Of a stretch of DNA of 64,000 bases, positions 11,230-21,308 are shown in pieces (the first letter of the stretch is position 1; every line of letters starts with the position of its first letter). A program made the position numbers and the translations under genes. Origin of the DNA: Euonymus europaeus (taxonomy: Eukaryota; Streptophyta; Magnoliopsida; Celastrales; Celastraceae); contig OY756965.1 of assembly GCA_963580455.1 (NCBI GenBank), positions 756,501-820,500 on the forward strand. Direction: 5' to 3'. The notes beneath the pieces are model-generated. The model saw only the letters and a list, made by a program, of their open reading frames with translations, was not told the DNA's origin and searched no databases.

Positions 11230-13410
11230 TACAGCTTATAATTTAGCATTTAGGGTTTATGATTTTTTCCAACAAAATCAATTATATTATAACAAATCAT
11301 CAAAATACTCAATAGGACCCAAAAAACCTTAAAAAAAACCCTATGATCTGGGGGGATTCGGGTGTAATTACACATAGAGTAATTACAGCCCCCCTTATCC
11401 CAACAGATTGAGGCAAGAAGCCCCAAATTCGAAGGAGCTACAGCCTCCAAATGAATGGGGAGCCACAACCTCCAAACAAAGTTACATCAATAAATTGTTA
11501 AATTGTTTTTTTTTTAAATGTGAGCAATAAAATGTTCATGTTCATATTTATGTTCATATTTCTCTAAAATTTTATATTCCTATAGTGGTATCTGAATAAG
11601 ATTAAGTGGGAAACGTTGGCCAAAAGAGGCCATGTTTGATGAAGATCCAAAAAATGGTATAATGTGTAAGGAAGAAAAGGTACAATGTCTAAGGGTCAGG
11701 TAAAGCCATATGTTGTGGGACTCGTGTATGAGGAGGTGTGTTGAAGCATAAACTTTTAACACAGAGTCCATTTCCAATGAAGCCGCCCCATTAAAACAGG
11801 ATATCCCCAAGATCCACAACATTAATATGGTGAAGTGAAACAAAAAGAAAAATCAGCAAGTGTGTGTCGCGAGAAAGAGTGAGTTGGTGAGAATGGAAGG
11901 CATTGTAAAATGTATTGCCTTCCACCACAGTATCAGACTCACCTCATAGTCCTTCTGGATGAGCTCCTCGTGGCTGCACGAAGTCAAGAAAAAAATTATC
12001 AGCACCTTTAGATATTCAGATTTACAAATCCAACAACATACAGAAGTATTTTGTTCACAATATATGGAAAGGATATATGATTATATTGAGGAAACATTTC
12101 GGATGTTGATTGTTAACATCCCTGTAGAAGTTTGTGAATACAAATATTACTTAATTACAGATTAATGAACACTAATGTGAAGAGATGCGTATGTATATAC
12201 CCGGTCCCGATTCTCCGGTGTACTTTAGTGCCCTTTCTTAATTCTTTGGTGTCCATGGGCACTCCAGGATCATCTTGCACCACCGGTTCGGTCTCCTCAA
12301 TTGCCCTGGCATTGCTTAGGGAGACTGAAGCCTCAACTCTTGATAAGGTTGTTGTCCTTGAAGCATCCCTAGAGGATTCTCCTCTTATATGTCGCTGAGT
12401 ACTAGAATCACCGAGGTAATTATTGTATAATCTAGAGATTGTCGCACATATTAAAAAGATTAGAGACAGGGCAGATATTTTAATGGGGTTGTTGATCTTC
12501 TTCTTGTAAAGGTAAACATATTGTAGTACCGCATAAATGCATTGCGGCCAAAAAATCCAAAATTTTCCACTGCATCTCCAAGGAGTCGGAAAATGATCAT
12601 ATCAATATATCATTCTCTCGAACTCTGAAAGAAACCTCAATGATTGATATAAGCAACCCCAATGAAGCCACTATCATTGACATGAACGCATAGATTGCCC
12701 TTTTTGGTGCGCTTAACTGGTCAAATGCTAAAGATAAACCCTCTAGAGTGAAATTGCCCAGTAACAACCACCACTTCATTCTTCTCTGAAATATATACAG
12801 TGATTTAAAAATGAAACTAAATAAATTTTAAAAGAAAAAGGTTGGAGGAATTAAATTTACCATTTTTCTTGATTCACTACGGCGAAAAGCATAATTTGCA
12901 ACACTAGCGACGTCAATCACACTATGATGGGGGGTTTGATCGGGGTTCAAAGAACGACCTTCGTTTGTTATGGATTGAATCCCTGAATTGAGCAAACCCG
13001 CCATCATCGCTTCCTACCAGCAAGCCATTTCAAGTTGATTAATAACGTGATCAACAGATCAAAATCTTCTAAAATTTCCCAATACTTCTATCGAATGAGG
13101 AGATCGATGATGGTAAATATGAGAGAAGCTGACAGAGTTGATAAACGTTTACCTAGGGAGATGGTATCATACTGTTGAGATCGAGTGGAGAAAGTACGAC
13201 CTAGATGGTATTGCACTGTTGAGAATTGGGATCCAGTGGAGAAAGTGAAACTCAAAAGAACATAGAAATATACCTCGCAGAATCTGCTCCTTCTCCCACA
13301 TGTGTTTCCCGGAAAATACATCATGAATTCCCCAGAGGTTGAACTGTCGAAGGCTTGAAGCAACTGCTTGTCGTTGCCTCACTCGGTCACTCCTCATTGC
13401 TCAATTGGAT
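11230..13410. repeat. Segmental duplication, block C
   Basis: Partner of block B with the same order of landmarks (see 5880-8720) but without the 670-bp insert. It continues without interruption into the promoter of the intact RALF gene, which makes C the better preserved version of the duplicated unit. A possible short exon with a gtgagt donor (minus strand, about 11956-11990) has a counterpart in block B. Confidence 0.75.
12201..13004 (-). pseudogene. Membrane-protein copy C (disabled)
   Basis: The first exon is intact (13004-12861, starting MAGLLNSGIQSI). The second starts at 12785 and matches copies A and B through WWLLLGNFTLEGLSLAF and the second membrane segment. About 10 extra bases near 12597-12612 (a local repeat of a GATAT-type word) then shift the frame and create a stop after RENDILI. 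A deletion of about 7 bases near 12545 returns the later sequence to the original frame, so the third and fourth helix regions and the tail remain readable. As written the product would be about 108 residues with two helices. The conserved GG|GTATAT possible donor is present at 12201/12200. Confidence 0.7.
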
Positions 13411-13419
13411 TCCTCAAAA

Positions 13420-13833
13420 GCAAATGTGTGGGCTGCTGCGGATCTGGCCATGGGCCTGGCCTTAGCCCAACTTCATTGTGCATTCAGTTGCGTTTGTCTG
13501 TTGGGACCTAATGGAGCATCCAGGCCCATATATTCGCAACAAAGTACAAACTCCATGCATGCGTAGTGCTTTAATTGGTTAAAAGAGGTTTTGCTATGAA
13601 TTTGGCATCTTGAAATTCTGGCTAAAAATAACGAAGAGACGTAATTGAAGGGTTGAACCAACTCTTGGTAGCATTTGTCCCTAAAAATCACATCAATCCG
13701 AAATAACCTGAGAACCACAATCAATACTTGTGTTCCTAATAATAGAGACACTGCATCTCCTTATAAACCCAAATTCATTTCCCTTTTTCTTTGCCAAACC
13801 AAATAATCCTCCATCATCATTGTTCTGTTCATT
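13420..13833 (+). promoter_or_regulatory. Promoter and leader of the first RALF gene
   Basis: A TATAAA box at 13762-13767 lies about 70 bp before the ATG at 13834, with a pyrimidine-rich leader between them. The region is duplicated at 9755-9999. Compared with that copy it has an extra stretch at about 13610-13690. Confidence 0.55.
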
Positions 13834-14118
13834 ATGGCTTTCTCCAATGGAATTGCTGCAACAGGCCTCATATGCATAAGCATGCTTTTAGTAAGTGCAT
13901 TTCTTGTTCAAGAAACAAGTGCTAGATCAGAGATCGGTTATGCATCCATTGAAAGGGGTGCAGCTCCGGGATGTGGCCCATTACACCCGGAGATGTGCAA
14001 GGACAAGCCTCGCCATGCATACAATAGAGGATGTTCAAAGGAGACTCGGTGCAGGGGCGGTACCGAGGAAGGAAACGAGGTGAAATCACTGCACAATAAG
14101 GACGACCATGCAGCATGA
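13834..14118 (+). CDS. RALFL: RALF-like secreted peptide hormone precursor
   Basis: A 94-residue single-exon precursor. Residues 1-30 form a signal peptide (hydrophobic GLICISMLLVSAFLV, likely cut after TSA). The mature part contains the YISY-like element IGYASI, then GCGPLHPEMC, the family signature YNRGC and TRCRG. The four cysteines are at residues 47, 55, 67 and 73, as expected for two disulfides. RALF peptides are secreted and bind CrRLK1L receptors, LLG proteins and LRX proteins, altering apoplastic pH and cell growth. There is no dibasic RRxL site, so this is a short RALF without S1P processing. A 19-residue polar extension after the usual C-terminus (TEEGNEVKSLHNKDDHAA region) is unusual. 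A second RALF gene lies 730 bp downstream. Confidence 0.88.
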   Translation: MAFSNGIAATGLICISMLLVSAFLVQETSARSEIGYASIERGAAPGCGPLHPEMCKDKPRHAYNRGCSKETRCRGGTEEGNEVKSLHNKDDHAA

Positions 14119-14206
14119 TCATCATCTACTTCCTCCTGTCACGCACATACACAGAGAATAAAATGATCACTCACCAATTCATTTAAGAAAAGTGTTATGT
14201 ATATGT

Positions 14207-14341
14207 ATTAGCATTTAGCAATGAAAAGTTCCGTCGCTAAAAGTCAAGCTTTTTAGCGACGGGAAATTTAAATTTTTTATCCTCAAAATAAATTTAGGAC
14301 GAAACAAAAATTCGTCGTTAAAAATATCCTCTCTTGTAATG
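14207..14341. mobile_element. Short CACTA-like non-autonomous element
   Basis: The stretch contains inverted CGTCGCTAAAA and TTTTAGCGACGG motifs and ends CTCTTGTAATG, a variant of the CACTA terminus TTTCTTGTAGTG. A further inverted TTCGTCGTTAAAA lies near the right end. It lies just downstream of the first RALF gene. The left end is degenerate and I could not confirm a 3-bp target duplication. Confidence 0.45.
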
Positions 14342-14846
14342 CTTGATATCAGAAGAATTATTTTACACCTGAAAATTGTAAAAAATAAGAAGTTGTATTG
14401 ATGAGTATTTGTTATTTATATTACGGGGATAAAATTACATTTTTAAATAATCAAGTAGTCGACTATAAATTAAACGAAAAATCCTAACTCAATACAATAA
14501 TCAAGTGTTTTCTTTTTCTGTTTTTTGCTTGCTGTATATCTGTTTGCTTGCTTTGCGATGTTCTATATTCAACAATAAAAAGTCTATTAATTTATGCCAA
14601 TTTAAACATATGTTGCCTTCGACACTTAACTGTCAAGGTCGAGATTAATGACCTTAATTTTGATATTAACAGTCAGAAACGGTTTTTGCCTGGTAATTAA
14701 TTGGTTTCTGCTTAACTATACTTTATATATATACAGTACCAAGAAGCCTAGCCACTAAGACAGCTCTGAACAGATGCTAAGAACTGAGCAAAGTCCATCC
14801 TACTTCTAGCTAGCCGATCCTCCATTAGTTTTGGCTCTTATTGAGA
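14342..14846 (+). promoter_or_regulatory. Promoter region of the second RALF gene
   Basis: The part at about 14605-14740 holds the block GAGATTAATGACCTTAATTT, then TTGATATTAACA and GGTAATTAATTGG, and a TATA box (TTTATATATATA, about 14722). It is duplicated at 15545-15676. The ATG of the RALF gene follows at 14847. The 14342-14600 part is plain AT-rich DNA. Confidence 0.5.
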
Positions 14847-15062
14847 ATGAATTTGCGTAAAGTGGTGATTGTTAGCATGCTTTTAGTATGTGGAATTTTA
14901 GTTCAAGAAACAGGTGCTGATGATCAGTATATCAATTATGGAGCTATTGGAAGGGGTGTAACTCCGGGATGTGACCCATTACACCCAGAGATGTGTAAGG
15001 ACATGCCTGGTAATGACTACAATAGAGGATGTGAAAAGGAGACTCGGTGCAGGGGAGGGTAG
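14847..15062 (+). CDS. RALFL: RALF-like secreted peptide hormone precursor (short form)
   Basis: A 71-residue single-exon precursor. I start at the ATG at 14847 (MNLRKVVIVSMLL); six bases upstream the frame has only a TTG. A signal peptide of about 24 residues ends in QETGA. The mature peptide carries YINY (28-31), matching the YISY receptor-contact motif of RALFs, and cysteines at 42, 50, 62 and 68 in the pattern GCDPLHPEMC ... YNRGC ... TRCRGG. It lacks the RRxL processing site. It shares GCxPLHPEMCKD and ETRCRGG with the gene at 13834, so the two are tandem paralogues, but it stops right after RCRGG. Role by family: extracellular ligand of CrRLK1L receptors. Confidence 0.88.
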   Translation: MNLRKVVIVSMLLVCGILVQETGADDQYINYGAIGRGVTPGCDPLHPEMCKDMPGNDYNRGCEKETRCRGG

Positions 15063-15544
15063 CAGAGAGAAGGAAACAACGACACAAGAACGAGCATTTA
15101 TCAGCTGCATGAGCATCATCTTATTCTTCCTGTATATGATGACAGGAAGAATAAGATATTAAATTAGTAGCTTCTTTATTTGTTTAAGTTGAATAATTCT
15201 TATGTTTTAGGGAATTAGTGAGCGTTTGAACGATTATAATTAAATAAACCATGTTTTTTTCCTTCAGTTATAATAAGAGTATTCTCCCAATTAATTATGC
15301 TCAATGCGAAATCTCTAGATAAGCTAACACACCACTCCTTTTAGGAAAAGTGGTGTCGAGATTATTATTTCATATATATGTGTGTGTGTGTGTACATAAT
15401 TGTAATTAGGAGCACAAGTACGACAAGATTAATTATTGTCAAAATGTATTTATTTCAACTCATCAATATGGTATTATTTATGATGATGCAAGTTCGTTTA
15501 AAGTTATTTTCCGAGGACAACAAAATATTTATTTTGAAATTTAT

Positions 15545-15676
15545 TTATGGCTGTTTAAACATAAGCTGTCTCAACACTTAACCGTCGAGGCTGAGATTAA
15601 TGACCTTAATTTTGATATTAACACGGTTTTGCCTTGTAATTAATTTGTTTCTGCTTGTCTATATATACAGCACATA
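15545..15676 (+). promoter_or_regulatory. Second copy of the RALF2 promoter block
   Basis: The block repeats 14605-14740: AAACATA..., CAACACTTAACCGTCGAGG (compare GACACTTAACTGTCAAGG), GAGATTAATGACCTTAATTT, TTGATATTAACACGGTTTT, GTAATTAATTTGTTTCTGCTT and a TATATATACAGCAC box. No gene begins just downstream. The RALF pseudogene at 16602 lies about 930 bp away, beyond repeat-like insertions, so this is probably the separated promoter of that pseudogene. Confidence 0.65.
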
Positions 15677-15689
15677 TCCAATTAATTCA

Positions 15690-15880
15690 GACGATGTAAA
15701 TCCAGAAATAATCTAATTTGATTTAGGATCTGGACAACCGAATCAGACAATATTTTTTGTGTTTGGATTCAAACTCACTTTTAAACCGGGCAAAATTTTC
15801 ATGTTTGGATCGAGATTTTGGATATATGATTTATATTCAAATTTAATTTAATCTGAATGGACAGAATTTTGCCACCTATA
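15690..15880. repeat. Dispersed AT-rich repeat (related to 53190-53430)
   Basis: Phrases such as GTTTGGATTCAAACTCA, TTTAATTTAATCTGAATGG and TTGCCACCTATA recur, diverged and mostly as the opposite strand, at 53190-53430 (TTTGCCACTCCTA, AATTCAATCCAAATATAATC). It has no coding content. Confidence 0.35.
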
Positions 15881-15999
15881 AGTTTTGTTTGGTTGCAAAA
15901 GCGTTCAGTACCGAATGGCTTCATTTGAACCACTAACTATCATTAGTTAGTTGTAGAAATTCACGCTAACGGAGATGTCAGAACCTGCGGCTAATTATA

Positions 16000-16347
16000 G
16001 TGAACACGGTTTTTTTTTTGTCGATCAATTACCGATGGAATTAAAAAATATATATATCTTTTGTCGATAGATTACATACAGAATTTAATTTTTTATTTTT
16101 ATCGACAAATTATTGACGGAATTTTTTTTATTTTTTACCACCAGATTACCAACGAAATTTATGTTGATGTTTACCAACTACAAAAAAAATCCGTCGGTAA
16201 TTACCAATGAAATTTTTTTCATCCATGTTTAGATTGCCTACACAGGGTTTAACAACAGAAATTTTCAATCGGTATTCAGTATCACCGACGAATTTTTAGG
16301 ATTACTAACAAAAAAAATTATCGATAATTCGGGAATTTCTTGTAGTG
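16000..16347. mobile_element. CACTA-like element remnant
   Basis: The region is built of repeated short motifs of the type TTACCGACGGAATTTT/ATTCCGTCGG (for example AATCCGTCGGTAATTACC near 16189-16206). It ends with AATTTCTTGTAGTG at 16347, the canonical inverted CACTACAAGAAA terminus. An internal CAACTACAAAAAAAATCCG near 16177 could be the left end of a nested copy. No transposase is present. It sits between the orphan promoter copy and the RALF pseudogene. Confidence 0.5.
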
Positions 16348-16601
16348 AGACGTCAACAAATGACATCAAATTATTAGTTTAGACAAGATAGACATGTATG
16401 CAATTTTTATTTTTTTAATGGTGGAGATTAAAACACTTAATCTATGATAGATAGGAGGAATGTTTTTGTACCGTTATTTGAAGATACAATTTTATAGTTC
16501 AACCCGCATTCATCGACCTAATTCGATCAACCTCCCCCGGCATCAATTAGAAGTAGGGACTTGTAAGCCATTGCCATAGAGTTGCAAGTAATTTTGTGAC
16601 A

Positions 16602-16810
16602 ATGGGTATGTCCAAAGTGATGGCTGTATTGTGCTTGAGCATGTTCTTGGTATCTACAGTTTTTGTTCAAGAAGCTTCTAGAAGATCAATAAGCTGCGGA
16701 GCAGTCGAAGGTGATAGAGATCAGTTATGCAAGTTAACACCCTGAACTGAAAGGTGCATAGACAAGTATGATAATCGCTGCCCACTAGAGGTTGTACGCA
16801 TATCACACGC
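16602..16810 (+). pseudogene. RALF-like pseudogene
   Basis: It starts at an ATG (16602) and reads MGMSKVMAVLCLSMFLVSTV then FVQEASRRSISCGAVEGD. The signal peptide ending QEAS, then ISxGAxE, corresponds to QETSA and IGYASIE in the neighbouring genes. A stop (16749-16751) follows after LCKLTP. Beyond it, RCIDKYDNRCPLEVV keeps a degenerate DKYNRGC-like cysteine pattern. The TRCRG end is missing, and an LTR-like sequence begins at 16811. It is a decayed third member of the RALF cluster. Confidence 0.6.
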
Positions 16811-17624
16811 TGTCAGGGGGACTTGAATTGGGTGGTTGTAGTGATCCAAATTGAGCTTAGCCATTGTTCATTAAAGAATCAATATTTGACCCAGTCAAAC
16901 TACCAGATCATCTTGGGCTCAAGGCCTTAACTCAGTATCGGGAGCTCGCCGGAGGCGAGCTGCGACTTGATGCTTAGAGTTTGCTAGATAGATCAAGCAA
17001 TATATTTGGGCATCTATGTGAACTACAGTTCCTTTGAACGCTACGTGTCAGTTGACAGGTAAGTGTCTTAATCAAAAGATATCCATGTCAGGGAAGATAA
17101 CGTGTGGACAAATTCTCATTTTTATGGGTAAAGAGATGAATTATATATTATTCTTAGTTGTTGTCACATCTGCTTTCCGCCCTATATGCCAGCCTATAAC
17201 CTTTTACCTATCACTATCTATGACACTCTGTAAAATTTGACATCTCCAGGTTGCTCCATGCTTTTCATATTTCCCTGATAATTTTCGGTTATCAAGGTTT
17301 TTACTATATTTAGTAAAGGAGTTTCTAGTCATTTGGCTGGAGCTCCGAGACTATAAAAAGGGCTCTCTTCTTCTTGAGAAGGGGATGGGCATTTTGGCCA
17401 ATACACGAGACAAAGAACCCTCTTCTAAAATCTCTTTCTATTTCTACTAATTTTATCGTTGAACCCCCAACGATCGATACTCTCACAGTCAGTCTTGGGT
17501 TGCTAACGACAGTCTTTGCTATTCTTTGACAAGAAGCTCCGGATCAGTGCTAGAAGGTTATCAGTGACCCACCAGACGCTCGAGCTCCCATCCAGCTCAG
17601 CAATTGTAGATTCAAGCATCTACA
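16811..17624 (+). mobile_element. Possible solo LTR (Gypsy-like)
   Basis: The interval starts TGTCAGGGGGACTTG and ends AGCATCTACA, with a promoter-like CTATAAAAAGGGCTC near 17351 and a transcribed part of the kind found in plant Ty3 LTRs. It is about 814 bp long. There is no second LTR or internal region. The 5-bp flanks (cacgc / gtcgt) do not match, so the ends are uncertain. It begins exactly where the RALF pseudogene loses its similarity. Confidence 0.35.
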
Positions 17625-19790
17625 GTCGTCCATTGTCATACATTCATCAAATCTATGTATAATAAATATATAATGTCGATTCTATAATTAGCTGTATTGT
17701 TGAATAAGACTCGATGATAACAATAAAATTATTATATATCTTACTAATTTTTTTAATTATAAAAGGACTTAGCCACAGCATAACATTAATAAGCCCTCTC
17801 CAATGAAGTAGTAACACCAATGCATAATAGAAGCTTTCAAGGAGAAGACAAGCTAAAACAAGAGGATAAAATTGGCAAAACAAAGAAAAAATAGAACAAA
17901 ATGCAAAGAAAACTATATATGCTAGTGTTAAATATGGCTCATATATTAAGGGACTAATTGATGGTGGCCCGGAACTACATCAACTAGCCCAAATTAACGA
18001 TTATTCAACCAATTATGAAAGAAATTCAAAAAGTTAAACAGTAAACAGGTATCCGACGGTAAATAGTTATGGAACGATTCGAATTTTGAAAATCTATATT
18101 ATTTTTTAAACAATTTTAGAATGATTTTGACATAAAATACATCAAATGATAACGATTTTAATATTTCTTATTTGAAAGAATATCTGATTTGTTGTCATCA
18201 AAATTATGCATCACATTTCCAAATTCGAATAGGTGAGCTTGGGTCATCCTAGAATAGGCCAGGTCTTAAAAGAAGTTGGGGTATATTTATTCTCTGGGCC
18301 AGTCTCCACGGAGCAAATTATTGGATTGTAGCTCCACGAAGGCGAAAGAGAAAGAGGGCGCATCCGACTAGACTAGGCGACTCGACTATCCCCGGTTAAT
18401 CATAATTTTATTTGTCAAAAGCCTAACAGTTGGCCCATCCCGCCCTACGCAGGAGAATATTTCTAATTTTCTTTCCTTTCACATTCTCTTAGCCGCAATA
18501 TGATCCAGATGTGAAACCAAACTCCATCGATTAATTAATCAATCTAAGTGGTCCCTTCCTTCCCCTCCTCGTTCTTGATGTTTTGGACATTCACCAAAAC
18601 CAAAATCTGCTTTTTTCATCGACAAAAAATCTTATCAATTTGGTTTGTCTTTATTGCACAAAAGCACAGTTGAATCCAGACTCAATTATTTTCTTCGAGT
18701 AACTACTGCAATTAGAAGCCAAGCCCATTCGTAATGCTCAATTATTTTGTTCTTTCTTAAATGCAGCCTAGCTAATTAAGTTGAAACAAGAAGAAAGAAG
18801 GGTGACCGGTTCTGGTGCCGGGCGGGTTGCTAGCTCTAACTAGAGAGCCAGAGACCAGATTTGAACCATAAACCTACCAGATGCTCCATTTTACATTGTG
18901 CCCCTGCCATGAATAGATATATAATAATATATGCATGGAAATTGACAATTGCGACCATCCCGGTCAATTATGTTAACAAATACACCCCCAAGGAACAGAC
19001 AACGGACAAGCGAAGTAATTATCTGTAACCTTTATTATTATTATGAATGAACAACGACAGCTATCATACTTAGTCAGTTAGTGGGCCTGCTCGAGGCCCA
19101 CTAGATGGACATAGCCGTAAACCGTAATGATACTTGGGAGACGAAAAACTAACGATTAGTTGTTGCGCATCTAATTGAGAGTGACTTAACTACGTCGTAA
19201 TTAACGTCTAAACTTTATTTTTCGATTAGGTCCCCAATAGTTTTCTTTCCTTTTCTTCTTCTTCGGTTTTCAATTTAGGTCCATCGGCGTACGGAGAAGT
19301 GGGTATTTGGCCAGTTGAAGTCGTGTTTCTGGAGGGAGGATTTGCGGGGACTCCTACGGGGTTTTTTTTTTTGGCGTCGCATGAGGCTACACTCACTATA
19401 GCCCATTAGCCTGCACTGTGATAAAAGAAATTCTAATAACTCGTTTTAATTTCACCAAAATCACGCGCACTTTACGCGAATTAAGAGCACTCTCGTGTGC
19501 TTACTGTGTAAGCTTCTTTCAACACGCGCTCACAGAGCGTGAATAGCTACAAGGAGAAGAATGACTTGCGCCCACACTCAGAGACACATGGGGCAGTCAG
19601 AGCAGGTTATGTGAATGAGTATGTTGATTATTTTTCGTAAAAGATATATAAGATTTTTTATTAATTTTGATATAATTTTATTAAAAATGTTGGATAAAAA
19701 TAAATTATATTCAAATACATATATTTAAATTTATATTTTAATGATTTAAATAGATATGAGGCTTAATTTTTTATTTAATTTTCGTTTTTA
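17625..19790. other. Intergenic region with no supported gene
   Basis: AT-rich DNA with short chance reading frames only. 18800-18870 has a short GC-rich stretch. Toward 19500-19790 it becomes the upstream region of the receptor kinase gene. I see no exon, RNA gene or clear transposon end. Confidence 0.4.
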
Positions 19791-20363
19791 GAGAGAGAAA
19801 GAGTGGAAAGAAAGGGTTCCACCGTCTCAAGAGAGCCTCTATCTCTACTCTACGTACTCTGTACCTTTTGTGCATTGCCTTTTTCTCTTCTCTGCTTTCT
19901 TCTTGCTCTTTCTACAAGTGCTGTAAACCTTTTTTGCTTCTCTGTAATTGTGATGCAATACTATTCCCTCTCTGGCCAAATTCACTGAATCTTAGCTCCG
20001 AAGTTTTGCTGTTAATTACTTGTACATCTATCTGCCTCTTTAATATTGGCTTCAGTCACGTCAATTATGGTCAACATTAGTCACTATTCACCCACCCCTT
20101 CTTATATATAAGTGTGTTCTTATACTTCAGATTTTATTCCCATATAAATGCTTGTGCATTATACACGAATTTTTTTTGTGGACTTTCATATTTTGAAGAT
20201 TCTCATTTGGTAATTTGATTTTTGTAATTTTTTTCTTGTTGAGGGTCGCCAGCTATGGATCACTGAATTTATATTATCCATCTTTTTGTTATTTTTGGGT
20301 TGTGTTTTCAGATTGGAGAGTGTATGTGTGGTCGATGTTGTGGCAGAAGAGCTGAATTGGGGA

Positions 20364-21275
20364 ATGAAGTTGAGTCTGACATCAATGGGAGCGAAGAGAT
20401 CTAGTTCAGCTTACTTGAATTTAGAGATCTGTTCAAAGTTATTTTTGTCCTTTTTGCTGATATACGCAGCACGATTATCGGTTGGAGTCACTAACCCCGG
20501 TGATGGTGAGGGCTTATTTGTTGTGTTTACAGCTGCCTTTAATCTGTTTGGTTTGTGGGAAAATTTAGGAAACAAGAAGAGAATTGAAGTTATAATTGAG
20601 TGCTTGTTGTGATATATTTGGTCAATTATTTGATGTATATGTCTCTTCTGCATTTATTTTTTATTATAGTTTTTTATGCTAAGCTGGAGCTCTGACTCTT
20701 GTTACCTGCATTACTTTGATTGAAATAGTTGCTGCAATTAATAGTCTGCACACTGCAATGGGATCTCCTGCTCTTCCTGGTTGGGTTGGGAGCGGAGGCG
20801 ACCCATGTGGTGAAGGGTGGCAGGGTGTAGCATGTAACGGTTCTGACATACAGAGCATGTATTGTGTTCCTTCCCCATACTAATTACTTCCATTCCATTG
20901 CTTACAGGAGTTGCCGAAAATTTGGTATTCTAATCAGAGATTTGTTTCGATTTTGTAGAGTTCTTAATGCGGCTAATTTGGGAGGAGAACTAGGTGAAAA
21001 CTTAGGAAATTTTGCTTCAATTAAATCAATGTAAGTGTTTCCCCCAGTGCAGTGTGCACAGAAATATTTGTGTTTTAATTTTGCTTTTATTAACTTTATG
21101 TGTTTGGTTAGGCATATGAAGTTAATTGTTAGATATGAGGTTTAGTTTGTATTGGCTCAATAGATTCGTTTATGGCAATCGAAATCAGTTTGGAGAAAAA
21201 TGACGAAAACGATACACACCCAAAACACAAGTAACTTTTTTATTACATGTTTACTTGCTGCCATATATATATATA

Positions 21276-21308
<33 letters not shown>

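Noticed and set aside
20286..20612. 108-codon frame covering SRF exon 1
   Set aside because: The 5' part precedes the conserved start and the 3' part reads into intron 1; only 20364-20505 is coding.
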